Source: a virus. Taken from it: a DNA stretch of 20,144 bases. The DNA lies in the IMG/VR virus record IMGVR_UViG_3300025695_000129, positions 1 to 20,144 of that record; one strand, 5' to 3'. Both the position numbers and the translations under genes were made by a program. The stretch's first letter is position 1; the number at the start of each line of letters is the position of its first letter. Below are positions 17,444 through 20,144 of this stretch, in pieces. The notes beneath the pieces were generated by a model. The model was not told where the DNA came from. It worked only from the letters and a program-made list of their open reading frames with translations, and ran no database searches.

Positions 17444-19551
17444 TAGTACCTAGCCTGCTGTACAGCTTGTTGTGGAGCTGTGTCAGGGAATCGAGGCTCA
17501 GACTGCATTGCCTTGATACGTTCAACATCCACTGCAGTACCGTACTTACCGATAACCTCTGCAGCCTTAACCAGCAGATCCTGGTCCATCTTATCGCGCT
17601 CACGGTCATCCTGTGCCAGTGCCTTCTGAGCATCCAACTGGATCTTAGCCTGTACTTCCTGAAGCTTGGTCTGGGCTTTGATCTGCTCTGCTTGGACCTG
17701 AGCTTGAGCCAGTGCCGCATTAGGATCGGGCTGCTGCTGCTGTGCTGCCATCTGCTGTTGTTGCTGCATAAGCTGCTGCTCGATTTGCGGGTTCATTGGC
17801 ATATAGTAGCGATCAGAGTTACGCATACCACCAAGAGCTAGGATATCTGCCAAGGTGTTGCGGATGTTCGTCATTCCTACTAGGCCATTACCCGGACCGT
17901 AGCTCTGCCAGATCTGCATCTGGGTCTGTAGGGTCTGCATAAGTGCAGAAGCTTTCTCGTCTTCCTTACCAGTGCCAAGACCTACGTTCACAGAGATACC
18001 CATATCAGTATTCCATGACCGCGGATCGATCGGTGAAAACTGGTCACCCGATAGACGCATCATAACCTCATCAGGTGAGTTCTCTGCGACCAGCTTCAGC
18101 ATAAGCTTAAACAGGCGCGTCATGCCGCCTTCTGCAAAGTTACGTGCGATCACTTCAACCTGACCGGCAGCGGCTTGTACGGTTAGCTGTGCGGCCGTAG
18201 CAGTAGAGTTCTGCAGTGCATCAGGGTTAAGGCCCATAGACGCACGAGATACACCAGTCTTCTGCTCTATAGTACTATCGTAGTACTCCATGGCACCAAG
18301 GGTCTGACCGGCCACAAATGGGACTGCCATATCCTGGATAGCGCCAGCCTGCTTCATGCGCACCAGACCACCGATCTCATTGTTCATCAGGTCGTCTACA
18401 TTGACCATGCCTTCAACAAAACCTACACGAGGTGAGTTCGTCATGGCGATGTTATCTAGTACACCACGCAGCATGGCAGTAGCAGCGTCTTGGTCATTAA
18501 TGATTAGATCAGCAATAGAACGGCCGAAGAATGCGTGTGGCTCAGGGTCGCACTCGAACACTGCAAATGGAATCTCTGACCAAGGCTCAGCACTCAGTAG
18601 CTCGTAGTCCGTACCACCCATGATGATGCGGTGCAGCTGAGCAATGCCAGTGCCGTCAACATCCATCTTCATGTAACACTCGGTCACAGTGACGATCTTC
18701 ATTGCAGGATCTAGGATGTCATCTTCATTAATCTGATCGTAGCCGCGGCGCTCGAAGTCTTCTGCCTCAGCCATGGTGTCATAATCCATAACGCCTGAGA
18801 GCTGAGACACGACATCGTAGTCATAACCCATCTCTACCAGGTCTGATACGCGCATATCTGTACGGTGACCGATACAGTAAACATCATCAATGCTTCGAGA
18901 CGATCGTGATACAAAGAACTCTTCAGGAGGTACGCTCTCAATACAGAGCTTACCTTCATCGGAGTAGCGGTTGATCTTGAGCGTATAAGAAGGCATCTCC
19001 TGCTCTACGCCGAATTCATCAACCTGCATATACATCTCTGTAGACTGCTCAATGACCTCTACATCGTCTTCATTGACGACAAGCATCATCTCCTGCTCAG
19101 TCAGGTTGGATAGCGTGTATGACTCAGATGTCTGGTAAGTATCCCAGTAGACCTTAACAATGCCGGCCTTCTTCAGTAGTGCATCATGGAATACATCGGA
19201 TAGAACCCGGTAGCCATTCTTTTCAGTAAACTGTGAGTGGATATACTTGGTTGCAGTATCTGCAGCCTGAACATCTTGCGGTGTATTAGGCACATACTGA
19301 ACGTAATTCTCGTTAGATAGGAATATACGCATCAGACTAGGTTTGATGTTACGGATAGTATCTCGGACCTTAGTAGCAACAACAGTGCTGCGACCTTCGA
19401 CCTCACCGATATCAACTTGGCCATCGAAGTAGCGCTGGGCCTTGATACGGTCATCAGCGATCTCGGACTCGATAAAATCAACAGCATCATTCACAGCATC
19501 ACGTGCGATGTTCTTGATCTGATCTTCATCCATTGGTTGTAGCTCTGCCAT
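17443..19551 (-). CDS. Portal protein, 702 aa
   Basis: The portal ring forms the DNA entry and exit channel at one capsid vertex. The N-terminal ~130 residues (helical start, then 'STVVATKVRDTIRNIKPSLM' and 'DVFHDALLKKAGIVKVYWDT') and the middle 'FGRSIADLIINDQDAATAML' followed by 'MTNSPRVGFVEGMVNVDDL' are typical of long podovirus-type portals. So is the later 'GVSRASMGLNPDALQNSTAT'. The Gln-rich C-terminus ('QIEQQLMQQQQQMAAQQQQP', then helix with 'AQAQVQAEQIKAQTKLQEVQ') is a long helical tail, like the barrel region of P22-like portals. The length is consistent with that type. AAGGG eight bases before ATG 19551 supports the start. It precedes the small helical and scaffold genes. Confidence 0.92.
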   Translation of the reverse strand: MAELQPMDEDQIKNIARDAVNDAVDFIESEIADDRIKAQRYFDGQVDIGEVEGRSTVVATKVRDTIRNIKPSLMRIFLSNENYVQYVPNTPQDVQAADTATKYIHSQFTEKNGYRVLSDVFHDALLKKAGIVKVYWDTYQTSESYTLSNLTEQEMMLVVNEDDVEVIEQSTEMYMQVDEFGVEQEMPSYTLKINRYSDEGKLCIESVPPEEFFVSRSSRSIDDVYCIGHRTDMRVSDLVEMGYDYDVVSQLSGVMDYDTMAEAEDFERRGYDQINEDDILDPAMKIVTVTECYMKMDVDGTGIAQLHRIIMGGTDYELLSAEPWSEIPFAVFECDPEPHAFFGRSIADLIINDQDAATAMLRGVLDNIAMTNSPRVGFVEGMVNVDDLMNNEIGGLVRMKQAGAIQDMAVPFVAGQTLGAMEYYDSTIEQKTGVSRASMGLNPDALQNSTATAAQLTVQAAAGQVEVIARNFAEGGMTRLFKLMLKLVAENSPDEVMMRLSGDQFSPIDPRSWNTDMGISVNVGLGTGKEDEKASALMQTLQTQMQIWQSYGPGNGLVGMTNIRNTLADILALGGMRNSDRYYMPMNPQIEQQLMQQQQQMAAQQQQPDPNAALAQAQVQAEQIKAQTKLQEVQAKIQLDAQKALAQDDRERDKMDQDLLVKAAEVIGKYGTAVDVERIKAMQSEPRFPDTAPQQAVQQARY

Positions 19552-19562
19552 ACCCTATACCC

Positions 19563-20144
19563 TTAAAAGTCAGTTATAAGCTTTTGACTAGCGTCACCGC
19601 CAGTAGAACCAGCCTGTCGTGATGAATATGATATCCCGCCACGTAGAGCTGCATCAACAATCATACCCATGCGCTTAAACTGTGTCTCGGTCCAGCCGCC
19701 ACCCTGAAGTATCTTTTTAATAACCTCTGGATCATCCTGAAACATAACATCAACAACTTTATTAAGCTGTGCAGGTGTCAGGTCTACATTAAATAGGCTC
19801 TTAACACCCTCGCCAACACGAGCAATAGACTGTGGATCAAGTCGTGCAGCGCCAGCTATATCAAACACACCAAGGTCAGATTTACCTACATTCTCTCTAG
19901 CAGCTAACTGATCCGCAGTAATTGACTGACGTGTAGGATCTACAATATTTCTAACCTGTCGCGCATCCTCTGCAATACCAGACTTGCGCAGAATCTCTGA
20001 AAGATCTTCACCAGGGAACATACGCAGAAGCATATTTCCTTCAGGTGTGTTTTCATCCAGTAGCTTACCGTATAGCCCAGGTGATGTTTTAGCTTTATCT
20101 CGGAACGTACTCATGGCACCGGCTCTGAAATACTGAATGCCCAT
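19563..20144 (-). CDS. C-terminal part of a probable internal/ejection virion protein (5' end outside window)
   Basis: The frame is open to the window edge, so only the last ~193 residues or fewer are seen; the Met at the edge may be internal. The visible part reads 'FRAGAMSTFRDKAKTSPGLY', then 'MFPGEDLSEILRKSGIAEDA', then 'QVRNIVDPTRQSITADQLAA'. This 'RAGA...RDK......LR..FP...........N.V...S.TA..LAA' pattern is found near the C-termini of large phage internal or DNA-ejection proteins, so that is my best reading. The end is helical (LQGGGWTETQFKRMGMIVDA). It sits immediately upstream of the portal with an 11-base gap. The identity is moderate; a different virion protein is possible. Confidence 0.55.
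   Translation of the reverse strand: MGIQYFRAGAMSTFRDKAKTSPGLYGKLLDENTPEGNMLLRMFPGEDLSEILRKSGIAEDARQVRNIVDPTRQSITADQLAARENVGKSDLGVFDIAGAARLDPQSIARVGEGVKSLFNVDLTPAQLNKVVDVMFQDDPEVIKKILQGGGWTETQFKRMGMIVDAALRGGISYSSRQAGSTGGDASQKLITDF

Noticed and set aside
17406-17720. Minus-strand frame overlapping the end of the portal gene in another frame
   Set aside because: Arg/Ser-rich product of a shifted frame within the Gln-rich portal tail; no ribosome site and no frameshift signal seen.
1-20144. tRNA genes, CRISPR arrays, insertion sequences, integrase and attachment sites
   Set aside because: No T-loop/anticodon arrangement, regularly spaced repeats, transposase motifs or tyrosine/serine integrase motifs were found on either strand by reading; a tRNA scan and profile search would be needed to exclude them formally.

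Overview
The window is a stretch of a tailed double-stranded DNA phage (or prophage) genome. It carries a portal protein, a scaffold-like protein, a major capsid protein of the SU10/DUF5309 type, an M15 endolysin with a holin, and a lambda-nin-like recombination and replication set. No integrase or CI-type repressor is visible, and there are no tRNA or rRNA genes. The NinB/NinG pair and the small 'phage hypothetical' cassette suggest a gammaproteobacterial host. That host assignment is an inference. The virion type (probably short-tailed) is also not settled, because no tail gene lies in the window.

Almost everything is on the minus strand, so read it from 20144 down to 1. LATE REGION (20144 to about 11240): the end of a probable internal/ejection virion protein, the portal, a small protein, an acidic scaffold candidate and the capsid protein. 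A strong terminator follows. Then come two small proteins, a tail-anchored coiled-coil protein, two secreted proteins, a membrane-anchored coiled-coil protein, an EF-hand membrane protein, the holin and the endolysin. A second strong terminator closes the unit at 11238-11272. JUNCTION: one small gene (11063-11239) is the only plus-strand gene I can support. It is divergent from the early genes and runs head-on into the late terminator.

EARLY/REPLICATION REGION (10972 to about 3200): an annealase of the Sak3/DUF1071 type, a YqaJ-like exonuclease and a small SSB with an acidic tip. Next are a Cro-like regulator, a sigma70-like promoter, a NinB-like mediator, a Myb-like membrane-tethered protein, a MazG-like hydrolase, a helix-turn-helix protein and NinG. 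A 510-bp non-coding region follows, with two perfect DnaA boxes 21 bp apart (candidate origin), then an SF2 helicase. After the helicase come a promoter with a 25-bp palindromic operator candidate, an orphan primase zinc-binding domain and a protein with an RNA polymerase alpha-CTD-like fold.

ACCESSORY CASSETTE (about 3250 to 1): densely packed small genes. Nearly all are joined by ATGA, TGATG or TAATG stop-start overlaps, with Shine-Dalgarno sequences inside the Glu-rich 3' ends of the upstream genes. Five very small genes (28-58 residues) that fill the gaps are included here. Two genes in the cassette are diverged duplicates sharing both ends but not the middle. All functional names rest on motif reading by eye; no database search was run.
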